Below are positions 53,051-62,801 of a DNA stretch of 64,000 bases, piece by piece. Each line of letters begins with the position of its first letter. Positions within the stretch are counted from its first letter, which is position 1. The notes below the pieces were generated by a model. It did no database searches and was not told where the DNA came from. It saw only the letters and a list, made by a program, of their open reading frames with translations. The stretch is taken from NCBI RefSeq assembly GCF_018333215.1, contig NZ_BORO01000007.1:62001-126000 (forward strand), read 5' to 3'. A program made the position numbers and the translations under genes. The stretch comes from Oceanobacillus sp. J11TS1. Its GTDB lineage: Bacteria; Bacillota; Bacilli; Bacillales; Amphibacillaceae.

Positions 53051-53955
53051 TGGCGTTATTAAAGGCAAGCGATTTAGTAAAAAGATTTGGAAATGCAAAT
53101 GCTGTTAAGGGCATCAACTTTCATATTGAAGAAGGCAGGTGCGTTTCATTACTTGGACCAAATGGAGCCGGAAAAACAACGACATTAAAAATGCTATCCG
53201 GATTGTTGGAACCGACTTCCGGCAGTATTGATTTTAAAGGGAAAAAAGCAAAGGATTTAAGGCCGTTTATAGGGTATTTACCTCAATATCCTGCTTTCTA
53301 TAATTGGATGAGCGGAAAGGAGTTTCTTGTCTTCGCAGGACAATTAGCAAAGCTGAATCGTAAAGAAGCAGAAAAAAGAAGTGAAGAATTACTAGAACGA
53401 GTGAGTCTAACGAATGCGAAGAAAAGAAAAATAGCGGGATATTCTGGCGGAATGAAACAGCGCCTCGGATTGGCACAGGCACTAATTCATCGTCCCCAAT
53501 TACTCATTCTAGATGAGCCTGTTTCCGCACTCGACCCACTTGGGAGACGGGAAGTGTTGGACATGATGAGAGAGATTAAAGAGGAAACAACCATTCTCTT
53601 CTCAACGCATGTCCTTCACGATGCAGAAGAAATAAGTGACGACATTCTTATCATGCATGCTGGGGAAATTGCGATATCAGGTAGTCTGGAAAGTGTAATG
53701 GAAGCGTATCGACAACCTATTTTACAAATTGAATTTGAATCACAGGCTGCCGATTGGCTAAAGAGCATTGCGAGTTATAGCTTTGTATCTGAAGTAAGCA
53801 TTCAAGGTAATAAAGCCAACATCGTATTAGGCGATATGGTAAATGGGAAGCAAACATTGTTAAAAGATATCGTGGATAGAAAACTTCCGGTTCGTAAGTT
53901 TGAGATATCTCAAACAACATTAGAAGATCTATTTATGAAGGTGGTGAAGGCATGA
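53050..53955 (+). CDS. yxlF: YxlF, ABC transporter ATPase
   Basis: This 301-residue ATPase has Walker A GPNGAGKTTTLK, signature YSGGMKQRLGLAQAL and Walker B LLILDEPVSALDP. Paired with YxlG it forms an exporter of unknown substrate controlled by SigY. It overlaps yxlG by four bases. Confidence 0.9.
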   Translation: MALLKASDLVKRFGNANAVKGINFHIEEGRCVSLLGPNGAGKTTTLKMLSGLLEPTSGSIDFKGKKAKDLRPFIGYLPQYPAFYNWMSGKEFLVFAGQLAKLNRKEAEKRSEELLERVSLTNAKKRKIAGYSGGMKQRLGLAQALIHRPQLLILDEPVSALDPLGRREVLDMMREIKEETTILFSTHVLHDAEEISDDILIMHAGEIAISGSLESVMEAYRQPILQIEFESQAADWLKSIASYSFVSEVSIQGNKANIVLGDMVNGKQTLLKDIVDRKLPVRKFEISQTTLEDLFMKVVKA

Positions 53956-54731
53956 CACAATGGACTGTTCTATATCGAAAAGAAATGACGGAAATGATGC
54001 GAAATTATAAAATGATATGGATTCCAATTGTCTTTATCTTGCTAGGTGTCATGCAGCCGGTTAGTTCGTATTATATGCCGGAAATCTTGGACACTTTTGG
54101 CGGTCTTCCAGATGGTACAATCCTTGAAATGCCTACCCCAACTGGGACGGAAGTATTAATGAATGTTCTATCTAATTATGGGATGCTTGGTGTACTTATC
54201 CTTGTTTTAAGTGCAATGGGGGTCGTTTCCGCCGAAAGACAGAGTGGAGTAGCGGGTATGGTCATGATAAGAGCTGTTCCTTATTCCTCATATATATTAT
54301 CGAAATGGGCTGGATTACTTACAATTACACTCATTTCATTGTTTATCGGATATGCAGCTGCTTGGTATTATACGGGTTTACTCATTGAAACAGTCGCTTT
54401 TGAGCGCATTTTTCAAAGTGTAGTAATCTACAGCATCTGGTTAGTTTTTGTTGTTACTTTGACGCTCTTATTTAGTACGATAATGAAAGGAAATGGCAGT
54501 GTTGCTTTTGTTTCCATTTTTGTGGTCTTTGCCATTTCGACGGTTACATCCATTCTAGGAAAGTATATGAAGTGGAGTCCGGCTACGATGACGGAGCACA
54601 CAGGTCAGGTCTTGTTGTCAGGAGAACTCGATTCTAGTTTCTTGCTAGCTTTTATTACAACCATTGCTATTATTATTTTCCTTCTCATCTTATCCATACA
54701 AATCTTTAAGCATAAAGAGCTGTTGGAATAA
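53952..54731 (+). CDS. yxlG: YxlG, ABC transporter permease
   Basis: This 259-residue ABC2-type permease has six predicted helices and the early EMTEMMRNYKMIWIP segment typical of the family. It is the last gene of the sigY operon. Confidence 0.88.
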   Translation: MTQWTVLYRKEMTEMMRNYKMIWIPIVFILLGVMQPVSSYYMPEILDTFGGLPDGTILEMPTPTGTEVLMNVLSNYGMLGVLILVLSAMGVVSAERQSGVAGMVMIRAVPYSSYILSKWAGLLTITLISLFIGYAAAWYYTGLLIETVAFERIFQSVVIYSIWLVFVVTLTLLFSTIMKGNGSVAFVSIFVVFAISTVTSILGKYMKWSPATMTEHTGQVLLSGELDSSFLLAFITTIAIIIFLLILSIQIFKHKELLE

Positions 54732-54895
54732 AAAAGGTAAACTACCGTGTGTATTCTTTTTTGATAAAGTTTGATAAAAACTTTCAAATGTTTTAAAAAA
54801 TGATTTATTTGGGTTTTCCTTTAAATCACGATATATCATAAATATACATAATCCCATGCTACCTAGGCAAAATAGGAGCATGGAGGTGTATCTTT

Positions 54896-55051
54896 ATGAG
54901 TAAAAAAGGTAAGAATAAGCGGGATGCTGTTGTCAATGATAAACAAGCAGTAAGAGAAAAGCTGTCGACAGAATTTGACCATGAATTTGCTAATGAACCA
55001 TTAACCGAAGCGGAAAGACAAAATAATAAAAAGACGAAAAAACGTCAATAG
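54896..55051 (+). CDS. sspO: Small acid-soluble spore protein O (SspO/CotK)
   Basis: This 51-residue hydrophilic, Lys-rich protein has the conserved core ANEPLTEAERQNNKKTKK, matching B. subtilis SspO (SNEPLTPAQKQNNKK from memory). TGGAGGTG precedes ATG 54896. It is made in the forespore and identifies the host as a spore former. Confidence 0.85.
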   Translation: MSKKGKNKRDAVVNDKQAVREKLSTEFDHEFANEPLTEAERQNNKKTKKRQ

Positions 55052-55052
55052 T

Positions 55053-55093
55053 AAAAAAAGCACTTCTCATTTATTTGGTGAAGTGCTTTTTTT
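55053..55093 (+). terminator. Terminator after sspO
   Basis: AAAAAAAGCACTTC pairs with GAAGTGCTTTTTTT around a loop of about 12 bases, just after the stop. Confidence 0.88.
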
Positions 55094-55420
55094 GTGCGAA
55101 GGCATTCGCACCTAGTGTGGATTTCTACACTTAACAAATCGTTAAAGGATTAGAGTACGCTACTTTGGTAAACAAGACCCTATATATCTTGGAAGATTTG
55201 CCACACTAGCCCCAACAGGACCTTCACCTACACATGTACATTAAATACTTCTTCATCGTTTGGCCTAGGAATATCCCCTGTGCTCCCTAATTTTAATGAA
55301 TAATATATTGATGGCAATTAAATAATAGAAGAAAACAGTTTCCACACAACTAGGTTGATTACCTGCAAAAATTATAATATGGAAGGAATTTAGCTGATAC
55401 ACGAGAGATATGGTTTTGCT

Positions 55421-55440
55421 TTTGTGATTTTAGTCACAAA
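55421..55440. promoter_or_regulatory. Rex/Fnr-like operator upstream of qoxABCD
   Basis: TTTGTGATTTTAGTCACAAA is a dyad with 7-bp arms. It fits both the Fnr/Crp box TGTGA-N6-TCACA and most of the Rex box TTGTGAA-N4-TTCACAA. It lies about 165 bp before qoxA. The rest of 55097-55603 holds no gene. Confidence 0.6.
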
Positions 55441-55603
55441 GATTTGCTGATAGATCAAGTCGTTCTTGGTGTTTTGTTGTGTTTAAAAATAATTTTAGTT
55501 GTTAAGAACCAATTTAATATAAATGTCTGTTCAAAATATGGAAGAAAACAAATTATAATTTGAGCACTCTCTTAACAATAAACATTTTGAAAGGAGTTTC
55601 TAT

Positions 55604-56485
55604 ATGAAATTAAAAGGGGTCTATATAGCATTTTTTGCGATTATTTCAGGCTTTTTAGCAGGCTGTGAACTACTCGTGCTCGACCCGAAAGGTCCTCAAG
55701 CTGATAAATTGGCTAATGTTATTTGGATTTCGATCATTACAATGATTGTCGTTACAATTGTAGTCCTAGTAATGTTGACCATCATTTTATTCAAATATAG
55801 AGCATCGAAGCAAGATCCTGACTATAAGCCGCCGCATATCGAAGGGAATAAATATGTAGAAATAATTATTGTTGGGGTTCCAATACTAATCGTTGCATTT
55901 CTTTCTGTAGTATCTGTTATTTCCGTACATCAAGTTGAAACTGCTCCCGAAGGATATGAAACGGATGAGCCGCTAGTTATTTATGCTTCATCATCTAACT
56001 GGAAATGGCATTTCAGTTATCCTGAGCAAGATATTGAAACAGTTAACTACGTATTTATTCCAACAAACCAAAATGTGGAATTTCGTTTATATTCCCATGG
56101 AACCATTTCAAGCTTTTGGATCCCGCAGTTGGCAGGACAAAAATATGCCATGTCTGATATGACAAACTACTTAAACATTGTTGCGGAGGAGCCTGGAGAA
56201 TACTTTGGAAGAAACGCCAACTTTAACGGGGAAGGTTTTGCAGAAAATGAATTTAATGTAACAGCTTTGCCAGCTGATGAATTTGATTCTTGGATAGAGG
56301 ATATTCAAAATACCGCTGAACCGTTAACAGAGGAAAAATTTGAAGAATTATTAGAACCTGGTCATTTAGGTCATATGACGTTTACTGGTACACATCAAGA
56401 TTTCATGCCTGCTCCTGAAGGGGAAAACAGCCCTCATAATCATGGGAAATCTGATTCCGAGGATGATAGTGGACATCCTCATTAA
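55604..56485 (+). CDS. qoxA: Quinol oxidase aa3 subunit II QoxA
   Basis: This 293-residue lipoprotein has the signal-peptidase II lipobox FLAGC, two helices (about 40-65 and 85-107) and a periplasmic cupredoxin-like domain without the CuA ligands, as in quinol-type oxidases. The tail is His/Asp rich. It is the first gene of the operon. AAAGGAG precedes the ATG. Confidence 0.95.
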   Translation: MKLKGVYIAFFAIISGFLAGCELLVLDPKGPQADKLANVIWISIITMIVVTIVVLVMLTIILFKYRASKQDPDYKPPHIEGNKYVEIIIVGVPILIVAFLSVVSVISVHQVETAPEGYETDEPLVIYASSSNWKWHFSYPEQDIETVNYVFIPTNQNVEFRLYSHGTISSFWIPQLAGQKYAMSDMTNYLNIVAEEPGEYFGRNANFNGEGFAENEFNVTALPADEFDSWIEDIQNTAEPLTEEKFEELLEPGHLGHMTFTGTHQDFMPAPEGENSPHNHGKSDSEDDSGHPH

Positions 56486-56554
56486 GCAGAATTGGTAAAT
56501 GCACATTTGCAGAGGTCAGACCATTTCTAAACTATGGAAAGGAGTTTTATTATT

Positions 56555-58504
56555 ATGGATTTTTCAGATAGATTTTCTATCCCTCCCCATGACGATCCAA
56601 TGCTTTACGCTTCCATCGTGGCTATTGTACTTACGAGTATTGCGATTGTTGTTGGTGTTACCTATTTTAAGAAATGGGGTTATCTTTGGAATAATTGGTT
56701 AACAACCGTTGATCATAAACGCATCGGAATTATGTATATTATTTCAGCATTGCTGATGCTCTTTAGAGGTGGGGCGGATGCTGTCATGATGCGATTACAA
56801 ACTGCAGTTCCTGACAATACCTTCTTGGATGCGCAACATTATAATGAGGTTTTTACTACACATGGTGTGGTTATGATTTTCTTCATGGCAATGGCTTTTA
56901 TTATCGGTATGATGAACTTTGTTGTTCCGCTTCAAATTGGGGCAAGAGACGTTGCATTCCCGCGTTTGAACGCGCTAAGCTTCTGGTTATATTTCACAGG
57001 AGCAATGTTATTAAATCTGTCTTTTGTCGTCGGAGGGTCGCCGGATGCTGGTTGGACAAATTATTATCCAATGGCAGGTCCAGAATTCAGTCAACATGTT
57101 GGGGTTAACTATTATAACTGGGCTCTGCAAATTTCTGGTATCGGAACACTCATGACAGGGATTAACTTTATCGCTACCATTATAAAAATGCGTGCTCCTG
57201 GTATGAAATTAATGAAAATGCCTATATTTATCTGGGCTGCTCTCATTACAAATTTGATGATCGTACTTGCGTTTCCCGTTTTAACAATTGCTTTATTAAT
57301 GGGAACGCTTGATCGACAGTTTCTTACCAACTTCTTTACAACGAGCGATGGCGGTATGGATATGATGTGGGCAAACCTGTTCTGGGTGTGGGGACATCCT
57401 GAGGTGTATATTTTAATCATACCTGCTTTTGGTATTTACTCAACAATTATTGCTGCGTTTTCCGAGCGGAATTTATATGGTTATACGTCAATGGTTGCTT
57501 CTATTCTTGCTATTTCCGCACTTTCTTTTCTTGTATGGGTACACCATTTCTTTACAATGGGGCAGGGAGCTCTTACCAATAGTATTTTCTCCATTACAAC
57601 AATGTTGATTGCTGTACCGACTGGAATTAAGATATTTAACTGGCTTCTGACAATGTGGAAAGGGAAAATACGATTTGCAACACCGATGTTATACTCGATA
57701 GCATTTATTCCGCTATTTACAATCGGTGGGTCAACAGGTGTTATGTTGGGCATGGCTAGTGCGGATTACCAGTACCATAATACATTATTTCTAGTTGCAC
57801 ACTTCCATAATGTTATTATTCCTGGTGTTGTATTTGCTATGATCGCCGGTCTCATTTTTTACTGGCCAAAAATGTTTGGTTTTATGCTAAATGAACGAAT
57901 TGGTAAATGGGCATTTTGGAATATCACTATCGGTTTCTGTTTAGCTTTCTTTCCAATGTACTTTACTGGATTGAACGGCCAGGCACGCAGAATGTATACT
58001 TATTCGGAGGCGACGGGGTTTAGCACATTAAGCATGATATCCTTTATTGGTACATTATTACTTGCAGTTGGTTTTGTATTCCTTGTTTATAATATTTTCT
58101 ATAGTTATCGTCACGCACCTAGAAATATTGGGGGTGACCCTTGGAATGCACGGACGCTTGAATGGGCAACACATTCACCAGTTCCGGAATACAACTTTGC
58201 GATTTCACCAACTGTTCATTCAGAAGAAGCTTTCTGGGATTACAAAGAGAATGATTATGAATTATTTAAAGGTAAAGTAGAGGATATTCATATGCCTAAT
58301 AATAGTGGTTGGTCCATTATCTTTGCCGGATTCTTCTTTGCATTTGGGTTTTTCTTCATATTCCATGTATGGGTTGGAGTCATTATAGCCTTCCTGGGAA
58401 TTATCGGATGTTTGATTTATCGCTCCTTTGAAAAAGACGATGGACACCATATTCACAAGGAAGAAATTGAAGCAACAGAAAAGGAACTTGGGGGTGCTAA
58501 GTAA
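56555..58504 (+). CDS. qoxB: Quinol oxidase aa3 subunit I QoxB
   Basis: This 649-residue catalytic subunit, with ~14-15 helices, binds heme a and the heme a3/CuB centre. Ligand regions are VFTTHGVVMIFFMAMAF, WVWGHPEVYILIIPAFG, WVHHFF and HFHNVI. ATG 56555 has AAAGGAG and gives the length of the B. subtilis protein. The longer frame from 56534 is not used. It overlaps qoxC by one base. Confidence 0.96.
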   Translation: MDFSDRFSIPPHDDPMLYASIVAIVLTSIAIVVGVTYFKKWGYLWNNWLTTVDHKRIGIMYIISALLMLFRGGADAVMMRLQTAVPDNTFLDAQHYNEVFTTHGVVMIFFMAMAFIIGMMNFVVPLQIGARDVAFPRLNALSFWLYFTGAMLLNLSFVVGGSPDAGWTNYYPMAGPEFSQHVGVNYYNWALQISGIGTLMTGINFIATIIKMRAPGMKLMKMPIFIWAALITNLMIVLAFPVLTIALLMGTLDRQFLTNFFTTSDGGMDMMWANLFWVWGHPEVYILIIPAFGIYSTIIAAFSERNLYGYTSMVASILAISALSFLVWVHHFFTMGQGALTNSIFSITTMLIAVPTGIKIFNWLLTMWKGKIRFATPMLYSIAFIPLFTIGGSTGVMLGMASADYQYHNTLFLVAHFHNVIIPGVVFAMIAGLIFYWPKMFGFMLNERIGKWAFWNITIGFCLAFFPMYFTGLNGQARRMYTYSEATGFSTLSMISFIGTLLLAVGFVFLVYNIFYSYRHAPRNIGGDPWNARTLEWATHSPVPEYNFAISPTVHSEEAFWDYKENDYELFKGKVEDIHMPNNSGWSIIFAGFFFAFGFFFIFHVWVGVIIAFLGIIGCLIYRSFEKDDGHHIHKEEIEATEKELGGAK

Positions 58505-59106
58505 TGAAACTTGATCCTAAAAATTTGCCTCTTGAATATAGCACCGAAACAAATAAATTAAATATCCTGGGATTTTGGATTTTCTTAAGTGCGGAGATCA
58601 TGCTGTTTGCGACGCTGTTTACAACGTATTTTGTTTATGTAGACCGTGGCGTGGGCAGCGGACCGGCCGGGGCAGAGATTTTTGAATTGCCGCCGGTATT
58701 GATTGAGACATTCCTTTTGCTGACAAGTAGTTTTACGATTGGATTAGCAGTCCATGCAATGCGTATTAATCGTGTGAAGGCGATGATCTGGTTTATGGTA
58801 GTTACGCTTCTCCTGGGGGCTGGGTTTCTCAGCGTGGAAGTATATGAATTTATTCATTACTACCACATCGGGGCAACGCTGCAAACAAGCGGTTTTACTG
58901 CAGCGCTTTTAACAACACTCGGGACCCATGGAGCTCACGTAACAATGGGGCTATTCTGGGGTATCATGATTATTATTCAAATACTTCGTGATGGCTTAAA
59001 TGCACGGACAGCGAATAAATCATTTATATTCTCCCTTTACTGGCACTTTCTAGACGTTATGTGGATCTTCATTTTCAGCTTTATTTACTTGAAGGGAATG
59101 ATGTAA
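58504..59106 (+). CDS. qoxC: Quinol oxidase aa3 subunit III QoxC
   Basis: This 200-residue protein with five membrane helices is the subunit III family (FWIFLSAEIMLFATLF, THGAHVTMGLFWGIMII). It stabilises the oxidase core and is translationally coupled to qoxB. Confidence 0.95.
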   Translation: MKLDPKNLPLEYSTETNKLNILGFWIFLSAEIMLFATLFTTYFVYVDRGVGSGPAGAEIFELPPVLIETFLLLTSSFTIGLAVHAMRINRVKAMIWFMVVTLLLGAGFLSVEVYEFIHYYHIGATLQTSGFTAALLTTLGTHGAHVTMGLFWGIMIIIQILRDGLNARTANKSFIFSLYWHFLDVMWIFIFSFIYLKGMM

Positions 59107-59107
59107 C

Positions 59108-59395
59108 ATGAAAGAACTTTTTCCTCTAAAACAGGTTAACGGATATATCTTTTCGCTACTCCTGACGGTTATTGCGTTAAGTGTCTATTTCTTTGACATG
59201 TCTTTAGCAATGGGATTAACCATTTTGGTCGTTACAGCATTTATTCAAGCAGGCGTACAGCTCGTTGTATTTATGCATGCTGGAGAAAGTGAAGATAGAG
59301 CCGGTATTTATATTCATACGATTTTTGGCGTAGTGGTTGCCATCCTAACAATCCTTGGTTCATTACTTGCAATGATTTGGGGATATATGTATTAA
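59108..59395 (+). CDS. qoxD: Quinol oxidase aa3 subunit IV QoxD
   Basis: This 95-residue protein with three helices is the subunit IV family (FIQAGVQLVVFMHAGES). It is the last gene of the operon, one base after qoxC, followed by a strong terminator. Confidence 0.93.
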   Translation: MKELFPLKQVNGYIFSLLLTVIALSVYFFDMSLAMGLTILVVTAFIQAGVQLVVFMHAGESEDRAGIYIHTIFGVVVAILTILGSLLAMIWGYMY

Positions 59396-59408
59396 ATAAA
59401 GCACCAAT

Positions 59409-59446
59409 AAAAGCTCAAACAGTCAATTGCTGTTTGAGCTTTTATT
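59409..59446 (+). terminator. Terminator of the qox operon
   Basis: AAAAGCTCAAACAG pairs with CTGTTTGAGCTTTT across a seven-base loop. The symmetric A and T runs let it also serve the peptidase gene from the other side. Confidence 0.93.
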
Positions 59447-59481
59447 AATGAAGGAAGATAAAATGTTTAAAAAATCTATTC

Positions 59482-60630
59482 TTATTTCGATAACCCCAAA
59501 ATCAACTCTTTATAGATGTCGAAGAATGCAAAGTAGTAATCTTTGTAGACATATTCATCCGTTTTGTGCGCCATTTTGGTTTCACCTGGGCCAAAGGCCA
59601 TAAATGGGAAGTTATCATCTTTGCCCCGTAATAAATTGGATGCATCCGTCACCCCGGGTGAACCTATGACGGAAGGCTCTAAATCTAAATACTTTTTGCC
59701 GAGTTCTTTAGCTAGATTAATCATTTTAGAGGATCCTGTAGTGAAAACACTAGGTAGTGACATTGTCACTTCAACATCAATATCGGATCCTTCTTCATTG
59801 TATTTGTCGGCGGTTTTGTTGAATAGGTCAATCACTTCCTCATTATCAAATTCCGGAATAGTTCGCACGTTTATTTCAGCGACTGCTTTTTCTGGAATGG
59901 AGTTTACCTGGTTCCCGGCATTAATAATAGTTGTATTTATAATTAATTTATCTAGAACTTCATTTTTACGGTTATCGCCATTCAATTTATCGTCCATTTC
60001 TAATAGATATTTCATCAATGGATTAATTGCGTTATAACCTTGTTCAGGCATAGAACTGTGCGCTGCTTCACCGATAGAAGTGATGCGCAAATTAAGAGAT
60101 CCTTTGTGACAGTAAACAAGCGCGTCGTGGGAAGGTTCGGCTACCCATAGATAATCTACATCATCCATATAGCCTTCTTCGTATAATTTTTGAGAACCCG
60201 CGCCACCGACTTCTTCGCCAGTTGTTGCGATAAAACGGACGGTTCCATTCTTTAGTTCCTTATTTTCTTTGAGTTCAATCATTACTAATGCAAGGTTTAC
60301 TAAGCCTGCTTTCATATCATTCGTTCCACGTCCGTATAATTTTCCGTCTCTTTCTGTCAATGTGAACGGGTCTGAAGTCCACTCGCTCTCATCACCGGGA
60401 GAAACGACATCCATATGACCAGAAACGCCAATTACTGGACTACCTGTTCCAATTTCAGCCACCAGGTTAACACGAGTATCTGTAACTGGAATAATTTTAG
60501 ATTCAATGCCATATTGATCGAATAATTTTTTTAAGTAATTTGCCACTTCGATCTCATTTTCATTAATAGACTTAATCGCTATAATGTCTGATAAAATCTT
60601 TATTTTTTCTTCTTCTGTAAAATGTTTCAT
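59482..60630 (-). CDS. M20-family metallopeptidase (ArgE/DapE type)
   Basis: This 382-residue zinc hydrolase has the ligands and catalytic residues in GVSGHMDVV, GRGTNDMKAG and TTGEEVGG, with a dimerisation domain inserted at about residues 175-290. It removes acyl groups from amino acids or cleaves small peptides, and the exact substrate cannot be told. ATG 60630 follows GGGAGATG. Confidence 0.85.
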   Translation of the reverse strand: MKHFTEEEKIKILSDIIAIKSINENEIEVANYLKKLFDQYGIESKIIPVTDTRVNLVAEIGTGSPVIGVSGHMDVVSPGDESEWTSDPFTLTERDGKLYGRGTNDMKAGLVNLALVMIELKENKELKNGTVRFIATTGEEVGGAGSQKLYEEGYMDDVDYLWVAEPSHDALVYCHKGSLNLRITSIGEAAHSSMPEQGYNAINPLMKYLLEMDDKLNGDNRKNEVLDKLIINTTIINAGNQVNSIPEKAVAEINVRTIPEFDNEEVIDLFNKTADKYNEEGSDIDVEVTMSLPSVFTTGSSKMINLAKELGKKYLDLEPSVIGSPGVTDASNLLRGKDDNFPFMAFGPGETKMAHKTDEYVYKDYYFAFFDIYKELILGLSK

Positions 60631-60830
60631 ACTACATCTCCCAAATTTCATTATGTATTTCCAATTAGATTACAACTATACATATATTACCCAAAAATGC
60701 TGGCGGTATAAACGGGACGAAATGAAAACCAAAGCAAGCGATCGTACTGAGACTATGTATGCTGATATGGGATCATTCATTTTACTGCCCCATTTCGCCT
60801 AAGGAGTAGGAAACCTCAGGCGGAAGTGGC

Positions 60831-62186
60831 TTATCTAGACATTTTACCTTTCAATTTCCCCGGAAGCATAAACGCCAGGGCAAGTACAAATATACAAAAA
60901 ACAAAACAGATAATTGCAACGAGATGCAGGTGCTCTGTATCTAAGTGACGATTGAACGTTAAACCAAGCAGACTAGAGGATAAGATAGAACCTAAATAGC
61001 GGCTGGTTTGGAATAGACCTGAAGCAGAACCAGTGTCCTCTGGGTTCACATGTTCATACAGTGCTGTTTGGGCAGAAATATTATTAAAGCCATTACTCAT
61101 ACCAAGAACAGCCATAATAATAACCAGCCAGATTAAAGGCGATGCATCATTGTACGTTAGTAGCAAACCTGTACCTGTTAAAAGCAAGAAGGCACCGACT
61201 ACCATAGGCAATTTTGAACCGTATTTATCAATCAGACGGCCGGCTAAGGGCGAAACAATTACACCGAACCCCGCCAATGACAGCATAATCAGGCCGGTAT
61301 GCTGTTCACTGTAATGACGAACTTGCTGCAGATAAGTCGGGAATCCAAAAAAGAAACAATAATGAATCAAGTTAATACTCATGAATTGTAAGTAAATAAG
61401 AGAAACATAACGGTTTTTGGTTAATCCTTTTACGTCTATAAAGGGTTCTTCCTGCTTCAGTTCGAAATAGCAAAATCCAACTGCAGCAGATAAAAAGAGC
61501 AATAATGCCCACCAGCGAATGTTCTGATCAAGCGAAAGCAAGAACAAGATTAATCCTACAATCGCAATAATAAAGAGGATAATACCGCTAAAATCAATCC
61601 GTTTCGCCTCAAACTCTCCTTGTCCTGTATTTGGTAAAATAAAAAGAGCCAGCAAAAAGGATAAAATAATAAACGGAAAATTAATCAGGAAAATCGAATG
61701 CCAATCCCAAGACGCAACTAAGAATCCGCCGATAGAAGGACCAAAAGCAGCGGATGTGGAGGAAAAGATCGATAAAACAGCTAACGCTTTCCCTTGTCCG
61801 TTTGTAATATGCGTCCGGACCATACTCATGCCGCTAGGAAACAAAGTAGAACTGCCAATCGCCTGCAACGCTCGACAGCCTAAAAGAAACGGATAGTTTG
61901 GTGAAAAGGAAGCTAATATCGATGCAGCTGCTACGATGCCCAGCCCTGCGATAAACATCTTTTTCGGGCCAAACATATCACTTAACTTGCCCATGACTGG
62001 TTGTCCTGCAGCGCTTGCAAGATAAAAGATAGAAATCAGCCAGGAAGCATCAGCAAATGTTAATGCAAATTCGTTTTGTAACCTTGTTAGCGCTACTGAA
62101 ATCATCGATGAGTTTAAAGGGTTTAATAATGTTCCAAGCCCAATTGTTAAAATGAACAGCCATGGCTTGCGGATAGTTTCTTTCAT
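60831..62186 (-). CDS. MFS drug transporter (EmrB/QacA-like)
   Basis: This 451-residue transporter has at least twelve, probably fourteen, predicted helices. It has the MFS motif A variant GKLSDMFGPKKMF after helix 2 and a motif C-like segment GPSIGGFLVASWDWHSIF, the pattern of proton-driven drug exporters. The substrate is unknown. It stands alone with GGGGATG upstream of the ATG. Confidence 0.85.
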   Translation of the reverse strand: MKETIRKPWLFILTIGLGTLLNPLNSSMISVALTRLQNEFALTFADASWLISIFYLASAAGQPVMGKLSDMFGPKKMFIAGLGIVAAASILASFSPNYPFLLGCRALQAIGSSTLFPSGMSMVRTHITNGQGKALAVLSIFSSTSAAFGPSIGGFLVASWDWHSIFLINFPFIILSFLLALFILPNTGQGEFEAKRIDFSGIILFIIAIVGLILFLLSLDQNIRWWALLLFLSAAVGFCYFELKQEEPFIDVKGLTKNRYVSLIYLQFMSINLIHYCFFFGFPTYLQQVRHYSEQHTGLIMLSLAGFGVIVSPLAGRLIDKYGSKLPMVVGAFLLLTGTGLLLTYNDASPLIWLVIIMAVLGMSNGFNNISAQTALYEHVNPEDTGSASGLFQTSRYLGSILSSSLLGLTFNRHLDTEHLHLVAIICFVFCIFVLALAFMLPGKLKGKMSR

Positions 62187-62623
62187 GGATACATCCCCTG
62201 TATATGTAAAATTAAAATCATATTTTCTATCGTAAATATAATTATAACAATGACTGCTTCTTATTTCTAAAAATTAGCTAAATACACACAATTACCATAG
62301 AGAATATATGTCCCTTGCTATGGTTAAACATTTATATAGAGTCTGAATGTATTATGTTGTTGTAATTAGGTTCACCAAACAATAGAAAATTATATACGAA
62401 ATAATCGTATGAATAAATATAATTCTACATTTATCGTCATTATTTCCCCGGAAATATTCGACACCAACTTATATCTTTCGGTATTTCAGTTTCTAGTCTG
62501 TCGGAAAAACAATCAACCCCAAAGCAGCAAAATGGCCTTGGGGCTTGATAGATAATGAATTCATTTTCGAGTAATCTTCGTACTTGTTATTTTAAAATCA
62601 GCTATGACGGTTTATCGCAGTGT
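62187..62623. other. Intergenic stretch without a gene
   Basis: AT-rich spacer. AACCCCAAAG...CTTGGGG at about 62515-62545 could be a terminator-like stem. Otherwise nothing is supported. Confidence 0.35.
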
Positions 62624-62765
62624 AACTGGCTGTAAGACTCCCACTTCAAGAAATGAGTAAAAATTATATTTCTAAGTGGGAGATCTAACAGCCAGTAACG
62701 GCCCGATTCGTTCAACTAACCTTCGGTGGGGGATGAAAGAAAACCCCCACTGAAGGAAGTTTCAC
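62624..62765. repeat. Two tandem hairpins, IS605-like end?
   Basis: Hairpin 1 (62624-62696) pairs AACTGGCTGT and CTCCCACTT with AAGTGGGAG and ACAGCCAGT. Hairpin 2 (62716-62762) pairs AACCTTC and GGTGGGGG with CCCCCACT and GAAGGAAGTT. Strings of this kind resemble the 3' ends of IS200/IS605 or TnpB elements. No transposase is left nearby, and this reading is tentative. Hairpin 2 may also act as terminator for the GH1 gene. Confidence 0.45.
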
Positions 62766-62801
62766 TGTATTGGCATCACTTAAAGGTTTATCCTTTGCTG
62801 A

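Noticed and set aside
54832-54861. SigG promoter of sspO (CATGCTA at 54855)
   Set aside because: The -10-like word fits, but no acceptable -35 element lies at the right spacing.
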